A stretch of DNA of 48,358 bases from an uncultured Oscillospiraceae bacterium (GTDB lineage Bacteria; Bacillota; Clostridia; Oscillospirales; Oscillospiraceae). Each line of letters begins with the position of its first letter. The first letter of the stretch is position 1. The stretch lies in the NCBI GenBank assembly GCA_934591705.1, contig CAKTPM010000013.1, forward strand, positions 1 to 48,358, in the 5' to 3' direction. Shown here one piece after another: positions 7,850 to 15,791 of this stretch. The notes below the pieces were generated by a model, which did not search any database, was not told where the DNA came from, and worked only from the letters and a program-made list of their open reading frames with translations. The translations under genes and the position numbers were made by a program.

Positions 7850-9043
7850 TCACAGGGCATCGAGGGCCTGCTTGAGGTCGGCGATGATGTCCTCGGCGTT
7901 CTCCAGGCCCACGCTCAGGCGGATGAGGCCGGCGGGGATGCCGGAGGCGGCCAGCTCCTCCTCGGTGTAGGTGGAGTGGGTCATGGAGGCGGGGTGCTCG
8001 ATGAGGGTCTCTGCGTCACCCAGGGACACGGCCACGGTGACCAGGTGCAGGGAGTTCACCAGCTTCACGCCGGCGGCCCGGCCGCCCTTCACCTCGAAGG
8101 ACAGCATACCGCCGAAGTCCTTCATCTGGCGCTTGGCGATGTCGTGGCCCACATGGTTCTCCAGGCCGGGATAGTAGACCTTCTCCACGGCGTCGTGGGC
8201 ATCCAGGAAGGCGGCCACCCGGCGGGCATTCTCGCAGTGACGGGCCATGCGCAGCTCCAGGGTCTTGAGGCCGCGGAGGATGAGGAAGGAGCACATGGGA
8301 TCCATCACCGCGCCGGTCATGTCCTTAAGGCCGAACATGCGCACCTGGCCGCAGAAGTCGGCATCGCCCACCACGAAGCCTGCGATGACATCGCCGTGGC
8401 CGTTGATGTACTTGGTGGCGGAGTGCACCACCACATCGGCGCCCAGGGCCAGGGGATTCTGCAGGGCGGGGGAGGCGAAGGTGTTGTCGCACACCACCTT
8501 GATGTCCTTATTATAGCCGTGGGCAATGTCCGCCACGGCGGTGATGTCGGTGATCTTCAGGTTGGGGTTGGCGGGGGTCTCCAGATATACGGCGCAGGTG
8601 TTGGGCTTCAGGTGGGACTTTACGGCGTTAAGATCAGAGGTGTCGATAAAGTCCACCTCCACGCCGTAGCGGGTCATGCCGTGGTTCAAAAGGGCGAAGG
8701 TGCAGCCGTAGAGGGTGCCGTCGGCGATGATGTGCTTGCCTGCCGCGGCGATGGTCCACAGGCAGGAGGAGATGGCACCCATGCCGGAGGCGCAGGCCAC
8801 GGCGGCCTCGGCCCCCTCCAGGGCGGCGACCTTGGCCTCCAGCACGGAGGTGGTGGGGTTGCCCAGGCGGGTGTAGATGTAGCCGCCCTCGGCTCCGGCG
8901 AAGCGCCGGCCGCCCTGCTCGCAGCTATCGAATACAAAGGTGGAGGTCTGGTAAATGGGAGTGGTCAGCGCGCCGTACTGTGCATCCTTTACATTGCCGG
9001 CATGGATGGCTTTGGTGCCGAAACCGCAGTTTTCATTCATCAT
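7850..9043 (-). CDS. megL: Methionine gamma-lyase (PLP-dependent Cys/Met metabolism enzyme)
   Basis: 397 residues. Splits methionine into methanethiol, 2-oxobutyrate and ammonia. It has the cystathionine gamma-synthase fold: PLP-phosphate site YTRLGNPTTS near 57-66, GTLYGCT at about 110-116, and the Schiff-base lysine in HSATKYINGHGD near residue 210. The Cys in LYGCT matches the catalytic Cys that separates true methionine gamma-lyases from cystathionine lyases, so this specificity is favoured; cystathionine gamma-lyase is the alternative. AAAGGAGG precedes two consecutive ATG codons. Monocistronic, convergent with ybaB. Confidence 0.9.
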   Translation of the reverse strand: MMNENCGFGTKAIHAGNVKDAQYGALTTPIYQTSTFVFDSCEQGGRRFAGAEGGYIYTRLGNPTTSVLEAKVAALEGAEAAVACASGMGAISSCLWTIAAAGKHIIADGTLYGCTFALLNHGMTRYGVEVDFIDTSDLNAVKSHLKPNTCAVYLETPANPNLKITDITAVADIAHGYNKDIKVVCDNTFASPALQNPLALGADVVVHSATKYINGHGDVIAGFVVGDADFCGQVRMFGLKDMTGAVMDPMCSFLILRGLKTLELRMARHCENARRVAAFLDAHDAVEKVYYPGLENHVGHDIAKRQMKDFGGMLSFEVKGGRAAGVKLVNSLHLVTVAVSLGDAETLIEHPASMTHSTYTEEELAASGIPAGLIRLSVGLENAEDIIADLKQALDAL

Positions 9044-9718
9044 AGTGATTTCCTCCTTTTGATTTTTAATGATGTGTGCCCCCCAGGGGCTTCTCCGCTG
9101 CTTTTACCATAGCACAGTTTTCTCCGCCAGTGGTAATTCCCATATTCGGCGGCACGCTATCAATGCAGCAAATAGCCAAAAATAACAGAAAGAAGCACTG
9201 CTGTTTGTGCAGTATGACGAGTGAAATCGGGGGCGTTTCGCCGGGGTAGGGGCAAAAAAGGGCCCCTTTCCCGGGGCGGACGGTATCGCCGGAGGAAAAG
9301 CCCAGACCGCCGACGGGGCGGCCCGGGACAGGGGAGAGGGCAGGGAGAGAGCAGGCATAGGCCGGGGGAAAGGGCAGGGGAAAGAGCGGAAAAGCCGCCG
9401 GAACGCCGCGGTGTAAGATTGACTTATACCCGCTGCTGCAGATCGTTTTCATGGAGAAAAGGAAAAAAGAGGGCCGTTTTCGGCCCAAAGCGTCCCAAAT
9501 GGGGCATCTGGCCCTCTGCCGGCGGCGGAGGAAGGGGGCCGGCGACTCCGACATCTGCCGCCGATAGGTCAAAAAAGGACGAAAAAGTTTCCTGGAAAGA
9601 AAAAATCGCTTGCCGGCTGCCTAATATTGTAATGTATATTTCCATACTGCCCAAGCCAAGGGGAAAAGTTCACAAATTCGTAAAAATTGGCCTCGACGAT
9701 TTTCGTGCACTTTTACAC
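9044..9718. other. Long intergenic region without a convincing gene
   Basis: About 0.7 kb between the megL start and the cstA operon promoter. Frames crossing it are low-complexity and have no ribosome site. It holds an AG-rich tract with seven G-runs (9331-9380) and a long-range stem AGAGGGCC (9468-9475) / GGCCCTCT (9510-9517) enclosing a second small hairpin. No known riboswitch was recognised upstream of megL. Confidence 0.6.
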
Positions 9719-9747
9719 TTGAAAGCGGGGAATGGGGGGTGTAAGAT
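9719..9747 (+). promoter_or_regulatory. Probable promoter of the cstA operon
   Basis: TTGAAA, 17-bp spacer, TAAGAT. About 110 bp before the first gene. Confidence 0.55.
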
Positions 9748-9756
9748 GCCAATGTA

Positions 9757-9798
9757 ATTATTAACGCATTATTAACGCCGCAGCCGCTTTTATTAACG
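9757..9798. promoter_or_regulatory. Three phased ATTATTAACG-type repeats before the cstA operon
   Basis: Two adjacent 11-bp copies of ATTATTAACGC (9757-9767, 9768-9778) and a third TTATTAACG at 9790-9798. Spacings of 11 and 21 bp put all copies on one face of the helix. The reverse complement CGTTAAT resembles half-sites of LytTR-type response regulators, which are known to control pyruvate/CstA-type transporters in other bacteria. Identity of the binding protein is inference. Confidence 0.5.
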
Positions 9799-9856
9799 AT
9801 GCCGCCGGAGTGTCGTCCGCGGCGCGGGAGAAAGCGCGGCCAAAGGAGGCGAGAGG

Positions 9857-10408
9857 ATGGTCACCACACTGCAGGAGGCCCAGGAGCTGCTGTTAGAGCG
9901 CTACATGGGCTATTTTGACATCTCCCACCCGGAGACGGAGGAGCTGCCCCTGGCGGCCCTGTGCGAGTTCCATGAGCACGCCGAGAAGTATGTCCTCTCC
10001 CGGAAGGCCAAGCTCTGGCAGGCGGACAGCCACGAATATGTTTACCTCTTCACCGTGCCCCACCTCACCGAGGCGCTCTACCGGCAGATGGAAGAATTTG
10101 CCTATGAAAAGGGTATGGAGCGCATCACCCCGGGTCCCGAGCACATGTACAGCTACATCACCGTGGTGGTGCTCTGCGAGACCTGCGACAAGGCGGCCCG
10201 GCGGGCCCTGCAGAAGTGCCGCCGGTATAAGAGCTTCCGCTGCTCCTTCTGGGGCTGGATGGACTTCCATACCGGCATGGCGGTGCTCTCGGAAAAAAAG
10301 GCGTTCACCAACGCCAGCGGACGAAGCGCAGCACAGCTGTTGGAAACAACGCTGTTTGATAAAGCGAAATCGAAAATCAAATTGTTCAGAAGGGAGAAAA
10401 CTTTATGA
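9857..10408 (+). CDS. Conserved-looking protein of unknown function, translationally coupled to cstA
   Basis: 183 residues, soluble, no signal peptide or membrane helix. Not recognised as a named family. Aromatic and charged throughout (HEYVYLFTVPHL, FAYEKGMERI) with a Cys-containing segment CETCDKAARRALQKCRRY and a basic C-terminus. AAAGGAGGCGAGAGG precedes the ATG. Its stop overlaps the cstA start in ATGA, so the two are translated together; a role in setting the amount or activity of the transporter is a reasonable inference but unproven. Confidence 0.75.
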   Translation: MVTTLQEAQELLLERYMGYFDISHPETEELPLAALCEFHEHAEKYVLSRKAKLWQADSHEYVYLFTVPHLTEALYRQMEEFAYEKGMERITPGPEHMYSYITVVVLCETCDKAARRALQKCRRYKSFRCSFWGWMDFHTGMAVLSEKKAFTNASGRSAAQLLETTLFDKAKSKIKLFRREKTL

Positions 10409-12126
10409 ATGCTGCATTGTTCCTGATCATTGGCGTTGCCGTGCTGGTCGTAGGTTACATTTTCTACGGCGGCTGGCTGGCCAAGAAGTGGGGCGTGGAT
10501 AACACCCGCGCTACCCCTGCTCACACCATGGAAGACGGCAAGGACTACTGCCCTGCCAAGGCCCCTGTTCTGATGGGCCATCACTTCTCCTCCATCGCCG
10601 GCGCCGGCCCCATCAACGGCCCCATCCAGGCCGCCGTGTTCGGCTGGGTCCCCGTGATGCTGTGGATCCTCATCGGCGGTATCTTCTTCGGCGGCGTGCA
10701 CGACTTCGGTGCTCTGTTCGCCTCCATCCGTCATAAGGGCGAGTCCATCGGCGAGGTCATCGGTGACGCCATCGGCCCCAAGGCCAAGAAGCTGTTCATC
10801 GTCTTCGCTTACCTGACCCTGATCCTGGTGGTGGCCGCCTTCGCCTCCATCGTGGCCAACACCTTCAAGGCCACCTACCTGGAGGACGGCTCTGTGGATC
10901 TGGCTGCCTCCGCTGCCAACGCCTCCACCGCCATCATCTCCATCATGTTCATCGTGATGGCCATCCTGTTCGGCTTCTTTGTCTATCGCCGCAACGCCCC
11001 TCTGGGCATCTCCACCGTTATCGGTGTTGTCGGTATCGTGGTCTGCATGGTCATCGGCCTCAATTGGCACCCCATCTACCTGAACTACACCACCTGGATG
11101 ATCATTGTCGGTCTCTACATCGCTGTTGCCTCCGTTACCCCCGTGTGGATCCTGCTGCAGCCCCGTGACTACCTCAGCTCCTTCCTGCTGTACGGCATGA
11201 TGGTGCTGGCCGTGGTGGGCATCATCGGCGCGCGTCCCGTGGTGGAAATGCCCGCCTTCCTGGGCTTCAAGGATACCCTGGCTCCCACCGGCACCTCTCT
11301 GGGCTACATGTTCCCCGCCCTGTTCGTGACCATCGCCTGCGGCGCCGTGTCCGGCTTCCACTCTCTGGTGGGCTCCGGCACCACCTCCAAGCAGCTGGAT
11401 CAGGAAAAGGATGCCAAGCCCATCGCTTACGGCGGCATGCTCATCGAGTGCGCCCTGGCTCTGATCTCCGTGTGCGCTGTCGGCTACATCTGGAAGGATT
11501 ATGCTGCCGGCACCACCGTCACCCCCACCGTCGTGTTCGCCACCGGCCTTGCCTCCATGTTCTCCAAGGTCTTTGGCACCGGCTGCTACAATGCCGTTTA
11601 CTCCATGCTGATCCTGGCTGTGTCCGCCTTCTGCCTGACCTCCGTGGATACCGCCACCCGTCTGGCCCGCTACATGTTCGCCGAGTTCTTTGTTGAGCCC
11701 GGTCAGTCCGCCGAGGACCTCAAGGGCTGGAAGAAGGTCATCACCAACCCCTATGTGGCTACTGCCATCACCGTGGTGGCCGGCGTTGCCCTGGGCCTCA
11801 CCGGCTATGCCAAGATCTGGGCTCTGTTCGGCGCTGCCAACCAGCTGCTGGCTGCCCTGGGTCTGCTGGCTGTGTGCTGCTGGCTGGGCAAGATCGGCCG
11901 CAACAACAAGATGTTCTACTTCCCCATGTTCTTCATGCTGGTGGTGACTCTGACCTCTCTGGCCTTCACCATCAAGGCCCAGATCGCCGGCATCGTGGCC
12001 GGTGGCCAGGGTGTGGTGTGGTTCTACATCCGCGGTATCATCGGCGTGCTGCTGGTGGTGCTGGCCATCGACCTGGTGGTGCAGGGCGTCCGCGCTCTGA
12101 GCGCCCAGAAGAAGGCCAAGGCCTAA
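10405..12126 (+). CDS. cstA: Carbon starvation protein A family transporter
   Basis: 573 residues, polytopic inner-membrane protein with many hydrophobic helices. CstA-family members carry pyruvate or peptides. The family signature GHHFSSIAGAGPINGPIQAA lies at about residues 56-75, followed by LIGGIFFGGVHDFGALF and, later, SGFHSLVGSGTTSKQL near 315-330. The start is fixed by the ATGA overlap with the upstream gene. Codon choice is shifted to GCT, CGT and TCT compared with neighbours, the same shift seen in the ribosomal-protein and secreted-protein genes here, which suggests strong expression. Possible regulation by the phased repeats upstream. Confidence 0.95.
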   Translation: MNAALFLIIGVAVLVVGYIFYGGWLAKKWGVDNTRATPAHTMEDGKDYCPAKAPVLMGHHFSSIAGAGPINGPIQAAVFGWVPVMLWILIGGIFFGGVHDFGALFASIRHKGESIGEVIGDAIGPKAKKLFIVFAYLTLILVVAAFASIVANTFKATYLEDGSVDLAASAANASTAIISIMFIVMAILFGFFVYRRNAPLGISTVIGVVGIVVCMVIGLNWHPIYLNYTTWMIIVGLYIAVASVTPVWILLQPRDYLSSFLLYGMMVLAVVGIIGARPVVEMPAFLGFKDTLAPTGTSLGYMFPALFVTIACGAVSGFHSLVGSGTTSKQLDQEKDAKPIAYGGMLIECALALISVCAVGYIWKDYAAGTTVTPTVVFATGLASMFSKVFGTGCYNAVYSMLILAVSAFCLTSVDTATRLARYMFAEFFVEPGQSAEDLKGWKKVITNPYVATAITVVAGVALGLTGYAKIWALFGAANQLLAALGLLAVCCWLGKIGRNNKMFYFPMFFMLVVTLTSLAFTIKAQIAGIVAGGQGVVWFYIRGIIGVLLVVLAIDLVVQGVRALSAQKKAKA

Positions 12127-12165
12127 GGAAAGCTCTCATCGCTTCGTACATCACCTAACTCTTAT

Positions 12166-12217
12166 AAAACGCGCCATGCGGCGGGACGGCAACAGTCGTT
12201 CCGCCGCGCGTTTTTTA
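12166..12217 (+). terminator. Terminator of the cstA operon
   Basis: Stem AAAACGCG...CGGCGGGACGG / CGTTCCGCCGCGCGTTTTTT. Confidence 0.85.
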
Positions 12218-12251
12218 TCCCCGATACCCGTGAAAATTCTCGCCCCGGGGG

Positions 12252-12280
12252 TTGACAGAGCCGGTGCTTTGGCATATTAT
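12252..12280 (+). promoter_or_regulatory. Promoter of the M-box/mgtE transcript
   Basis: TTGACA, 17-bp spacer, TATTAT; a near-consensus sigma-A promoter. Confidence 0.85.
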
Positions 12281-12294
12281 AGTTATGTTGTAAA

Positions 12295-12513
12295 TGAATA
12301 GTCCGGTAGGTAAGGCTACCGCAGGGATACGGACTGCTGCCGCGAAGTGGTGGAGACACCATAAGAGGGTTTGAGCAGGTGCTATCGAAACCAAGGTAGC
12401 ATCTAATGCAGTTTCACCGCCCGGCGATGCTAAAGCTCGAAACGGTTGGCAGGTCACGGAAAAGTGGCCGCTATCATCTTTCCACAGTACCTATCGGGGC
12501 TGTGGACTTTTTA
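12295..12513 (+). promoter_or_regulatory. M-box (ykoK) magnesium riboswitch with terminator
   Basis: Leader of mgtE. Conserved M-box segments in order: GGTAAGGCTACCGCAGGGAT, ACGGACTGCTGCCGCGAAG, the GGAGACACC hairpin, TAATGCAG, and GATGCTAAAGCTC near the 3' end of the aptamer. A terminator hairpin (TCCACAG / CTGTGGA plus T-run) lies at 12481-12513. When Mg2+ is high the aptamer closes and transcription ends before mgtE. Confidence 0.9.
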
Positions 12514-12559
12514 TTCTGCGCAAAACCCATCTTGATCACCCTGGGAAGGAGGAGCCGCC

Positions 12560-13945
12560 ATGCTGAATCGTGAGGAAATGGAACAGCAGCTTTTAGAGCA
12601 GATCCAGGAGATGCTGCACCGAAAACAATATGCCCAGCTGCGCACGCAGTTTCAGACCATGGAGCCCGCGGACATCGCCCAGGTCCTGGAGGACAGCGGC
12701 GAAGAGCAGATGCCCGTGCTCTACCGGCTCCTGCCCAAGGAGCTGGCGGCGGAGGTCTTCGTGGAGCTGGAGAGCGACTCCCAGGAGATGCTCATCAACG
12801 GCTTTTCCAACACCGAGCTCAAGGAGGTGCTGGACGAGCTCTATGTGGACGATGCCGCCGACATCGTGGAGGAAATGCCCGCCACCGTGGTCATCCGCAT
12901 TCTCGACAAGGCCACGCCTGAGATGCGCAAGTCCATCAATGAGATCCTGAAGTACCCCGAGGACTCCGCCGGCTCCATCATGAATGTGGAGTACCTGTCC
13001 TTGAAGCGGCACATGACCGTGGCCGAGGCCTTCAAGCGCATTCGCCGCATCGGCGGCGAGCTGGAGACCATCAACACCCTCTATGTCACCGACTCCACCC
13101 GCCACCTGCTGGGTGTTTTGTCCGTCCGGGATCTGCTGCTGGCGGAGGAGGACGACACCATCGAGGAGCTCATGGATCCGGATGTGGTGTCCGTGAACAC
13201 CCTGGAGGACAAGGAGGATGTGGCCCAGGCCATGAGCAAGTACGACTTTCTTGCCATGCCTGTGGTGGATCAGGAAAACCGCCTGGTGGGCATTGTCACC
13301 ATCGATGACGCCATGGATGTCATGGAGGCCGAGGCCACCGAGGATATGGAGAAGATGGCCGCCATCACGCCTACGGATAAGCCCTATCTGAAAACCGGCG
13401 TGCTGAGCACCTTCCAGGCCCGGATCCCCTGGCTTTTGCTTTTGATGGTCTCCGCCACCTTTACGGGGCTCATCATTGCCAACTTTGAAAACTCTCTGGC
13501 GGTGCTGCCGGTGCTCACCGCCTACATCCCCATGCTCATGGACACCGGCGGCAACTGCGGCTCCCAGTCCAGCGTCACCGTCATCCGCGCCATCTCCCTG
13601 TCCGAGGTGGACTTCTCCGATATTTTCCGCATCATCTGGAAGGAGATCCGGGTGGCCCTTTTGTGCGGCGCGGTGCTGGCGGTGGCCAACTTCGCCAAGA
13701 TGATGCTGGTGGATCGCCTGCTGCTGGGGAATGTCTCCCTTTCGCCCATGGTGGCCGCCGTGGTCTGCGGCACCCTGGCGTGTACCATCGCCTGCGCCAA
13801 GTTCGTGGGCTGCACGCTGCCCCTTTTGGCCAAGAAGATCGGCCTTGACCCCGCCGTTATGGCCTCCCCCTTCATCACCACCATCGTGGACGCGCTTTCG
13901 CTTCTCATTTATTTCGCCTTCGCCAAATCCCTTTTGGGCGTATAA
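12560..13945 (+). CDS. mgtE: Magnesium transporter MgtE
   Basis: 461 residues. Mg2+-gated Mg2+ channel of the cytoplasmic membrane. N-terminal helical MgtE_N domain (residues ~10-130, LRTQFQTMEPADIAQVLEDS), two CBS domains (~135-260, with NVEYLSLKRHMTVAEA and MDPDVVSVNTLEDKEDVAQ), a connecting plug helix, then five transmembrane helices including the MDTGGNCGSQSS motif near residue 330 that lines the pore. AAGGAGGAG precedes the ATG. Expression is controlled by the M-box. Confidence 0.97.
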   Translation: MLNREEMEQQLLEQIQEMLHRKQYAQLRTQFQTMEPADIAQVLEDSGEEQMPVLYRLLPKELAAEVFVELESDSQEMLINGFSNTELKEVLDELYVDDAADIVEEMPATVVIRILDKATPEMRKSINEILKYPEDSAGSIMNVEYLSLKRHMTVAEAFKRIRRIGGELETINTLYVTDSTRHLLGVLSVRDLLLAEEDDTIEELMDPDVVSVNTLEDKEDVAQAMSKYDFLAMPVVDQENRLVGIVTIDDAMDVMEAEATEDMEKMAAITPTDKPYLKTGVLSTFQARIPWLLLLMVSATFTGLIIANFENSLAVLPVLTAYIPMLMDTGGNCGSQSSVTVIRAISLSEVDFSDIFRIIWKEIRVALLCGAVLAVANFAKMMLVDRLLLGNVSLSPMVAAVVCGTLACTIACAKFVGCTLPLLAKKIGLDPAVMASPFITTIVDALSLLIYFAFAKSLLGV

Positions 13946-13962
13946 GCCCCGGCGCTGCGGAT

Positions 13963-14000
13963 AAAATAAAGTCAGGTCTTACGGCCTGACTTTTATTTTT
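13963..14000 (+). terminator. Terminator of mgtE
   Basis: Stem AAAATAAAGTCAGG / CCTGACTTTTATTTT. Confidence 0.88.
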
Positions 14001-14016
14001 TCGGGAGGATAAGAAC

Positions 14017-14199
14017 ATGAGCAACGCCTGTACCAATGACGGCTGCCGCTGCACCCCCAACGACGCCATCGAGTGCCACGCCACCACCTGCGCCCACCAC
14101 TGCAAGGGCGTGGATCGCTGCGGCCTGCACAACATCTGCATCGGCACCATGGACGCCGCCGACCGCTCCACCGACTGCAAGAACTACTGCAGCTGCTGA
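14017..14199 (+). CDS. Small Cys-rich DUF1540 protein
   Basis: 60 residues with many cysteines and several histidines. The block IECHATTCAHHCKGVDRCGL followed by A..STDC matches the DUF1540 pattern, a short presumed metal-binding module common in spore-forming Firmicutes and often near stress or sporulation genes. GGGAGGATAAGAAC precedes the ATG; its own terminator follows, so it is probably monocistronic. Function unknown; zinc or iron binding is inference from the Cys spacing. Confidence 0.8.
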   Translation: MSNACTNDGCRCTPNDAIECHATTCAHHCKGVDRCGLHNICIGTMDAADRSTDCKNYCSC

Positions 14200-14204
14200 G
14201 CGGA

Positions 14205-14229
14205 AAAGGGCCGGATACACCGGCCCTTT
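14205..14229 (+). terminator. Terminator after the DUF1540 gene
   Basis: Stem AAAGGGCCGG / CCGGCCCTTT with a five-base loop. Confidence 0.75.
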
Positions 14230-14279
14230 ACATAGCCGCAAGGGGACAGGGAAGAGGCGGCGGAAAGGAGGCGCGGGAG

Positions 14280-14639
14280 ATGGCGGACAAGTGGAAATAT
14301 CGCCTCAGCGGGGCCCTGGGGGGCTTTGCCGGAGGGCTCTTCGGCGGCGGGGGCGGCATGGTGACGGTGCCCCTTTTGACCGGGTGGTGCCGCCTGCCGC
14401 CAAGGGCGGCCTTCGCCAACTGCGTGGCGGTGATCTGGCCGGTGTGCGCCGTGTCGGCGGCGGTGTATCTCCTGGGTGACGGCGGCGATTTCTCCTGGGG
14501 GCTGGCGGCCCCTTACCTGCTGGGGGGCCTGGCTGGGGGCCTTGCGGGAGGCCGGGTCTTCGGCGGCGTCAGCGTCCCCTGGCTGCGGCGGATCTTCGGG
14601 GTCTTTTTACTCTACGGCGCGGCCAGATACCTGCTGTGA
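14280..14639 (+). CDS. Half-size TauE/SafE (DUF81) membrane protein, first subunit
   Basis: 119 residues, four predicted hydrophobic helices. The Gly-rich entry GGFAGGLFGGGGGMVTVPLL with PPRAAFANCVAV is the N-terminal repeat of TauE/SafE anion (sulfite/sulfonate) exporters, normally ~250 residues. The partner half is the next gene, overlapping by 4 bp (GTGA). Together they equal one full transporter, so a heterodimer is likely. The frame extends far upstream, but GGAGG before the ATG at 14280 fixes the start. Substrate unknown. Confidence 0.82.
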   Translation: MADKWKYRLSGALGGFAGGLFGGGGGMVTVPLLTGWCRLPPRAAFANCVAVIWPVCAVSAAVYLLGDGGDFSWGLAAPYLLGGLAGGLAGGRVFGGVSVPWLRRIFGVFLLYGAARYLL

Positions 14640-15001
14640 GGGGCTGGCTGGTGCCCTTCTGCGCCGGGGCCCTCACCGGGGTGCTCTCCGCCTGGGGCGT
14701 GGGCGGCGGCACTTTGCTTTTGCTTGTGATGACGCTTTTTCTCGATGTCCCCCAGCGCACGGCCCAGGCGGTGAACCTTCTCTATTTTCTGCCCACCGCC
14801 GCCGGGGGCCTCTATTTTCACTGGCGCGGCGGCCTTCTCCGCCGGGAGGTGCTGGGCCCCGCCGTGCCCTGGGCGGCCCTGGCCGCCGCCGCAGGCGCGT
14901 GGCTCTCCTGCGCCGTGGATGTCAGCGCCCTGCGCCGGCCCTTCGGGCTGTACCTGCTGGCGGCAGGGGCCATGGCCCTTTTCCGCAAAAAAGGAAAATA
15001 A
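14636..15001 (+). CDS. Half-size TauE/SafE (DUF81) membrane protein, second subunit
   Basis: 121 residues, about four hydrophobic helices. GVLSAWGVGGGTLLLLVMTL and VPQRTAQAVNLLYFLPTAAGG are the matching half-repeat of the TauE/SafE family. It begins with GTG inside the stop of the previous gene (GTGA), so translation is coupled. Ends FRKKGK at the cytoplasmic side. The pairing of two separately encoded halves, rather than a fused protein, is the notable point. Confidence 0.8.
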   Translation: MRGWLVPFCAGALTGVLSAWGVGGGTLLLLVMTLFLDVPQRTAQAVNLLYFLPTAAGGLYFHWRGGLLRREVLGPAVPWAALAAAAGAWLSCAVDVSALRRPFGLYLLAAGAMALFRKKGK

Positions 15002-15022
15002 TGCAAAAAATTCACATTATCT

Positions 15023-15036
15023 GTTGCATATGCAAC
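15023..15036. promoter_or_regulatory. Perfect 14-bp palindrome at the rubrerythrin promoter
   Basis: GTTGCATATGCAAC, immediately upstream of the expected -35 position of the promoter with -10 TATACT at 15060-15065. Candidate operator; regulator unknown. Confidence 0.5.
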
Positions 15037-15143
15037 TGGATTATTCCCGGGGCGCATGGTATACTGCCATTGTAAGCAACGGAGAGACGCTCTCCGAACA
15101 CTTGATAAACGGATCAAAAATATGTATTATGGAGGAAACGACA

Positions 15144-15713
15144 ATGAAAAAGTGGGTATGTCCTGTTTGCGGTTATGTGCACGAGGGTGATGTTCCCCCC
15201 GCTGAGTGCCCGGTGTGCCATGTGTCCGGCGATAAGTTCACCCTGCAGGCCGAGGAGAAGACCTGGGCCGCCGAGCATGTGGTGGGCGTAGGCAAGGTCT
15301 TCGGCGCCGATGTGCCCGAGGAGGTCCGCCAGGAGATCATTGCCGGTCTGCGGGCCAACTTCGAGGGCGAGTGCTCCGAGGTGGGCATGTACCTGGCCAT
15401 GGGCCGCGTGGCCGCCCGTGAGGGTTATCCCGAGATCGCCATGTACTGGGAGAAGGCCGGCCTGGAGGAGGCCGAGCACGCCGCCAAGTTTGCCGAGCTC
15501 CTGGGCGAGGTCCTCACCGACAGCACCAAGAAGAACCTGCAGATGCGCGTGGATGCCGAGAACGGCGCCACTGCCGGCAAGTTCGAGCTGGCCAAGCTGG
15601 CCAAGAAGTACAACCTGGACGCCATCCATGACACCGTTCACGAGATGGCCCGGGATGAGGCCCGGCACGGCAAGGCATTTGAGGGCCTGCTGAACCGCTA
15701 CTTCGGCAAGTAA
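15144..15713 (+). CDS. Reverse rubrerythrin (N-terminal rubredoxin, C-terminal diiron domain)
   Basis: 189 residues. Reduces hydrogen peroxide or oxygen in anaerobes. The rubredoxin-like Fe(Cys)4 module comes first (CPVCG at residues 5-9, CPVCH at 20-24), and the ferritin-like domain follows with the Glu ligands (EGECSEVGMYLAMGRVA, EEAEHAAKFAE, DEARHGKAFEGLL). Domain order is the reverse of classical rubrerythrin, as known in clostridia. GGAGGAAACGACA precedes the ATG. The -10/+10 region is identical over 17 bp to that of P1 (20009-20025). Confidence 0.93.
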   Translation: MKKWVCPVCGYVHEGDVPPAECPVCHVSGDKFTLQAEEKTWAAEHVVGVGKVFGADVPEEVRQEIIAGLRANFEGECSEVGMYLAMGRVAAREGYPEIAMYWEKAGLEEAEHAAKFAELLGEVLTDSTKKNLQMRVDAENGATAGKFELAKLAKKYNLDAIHDTVHEMARDEARHGKAFEGLLNRYFGK

Positions 15714-15725
15714 AATAGAAAACCG

Positions 15726-15755
15726 AAAGGGCGTGGGTCACACCACGCCCTTTTT
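15726..15755 (+). terminator. Rubrerythrin terminator
   Basis: Stem AAAGGGCGTGG / CCACGCCCTTTTT. Confidence 0.88.
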
Positions 15756-15791
15756 CGCATGGCTAAAAAAGAAGATAGGGGGCTTGAAGAG

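Noticed and set aside
15759..15791. Earlier start of the acetyltransferase at 15759
   Set aside because: The ATG directly follows the rubrerythrin terminator and has no ribosome site; the protein family begins at 15792.
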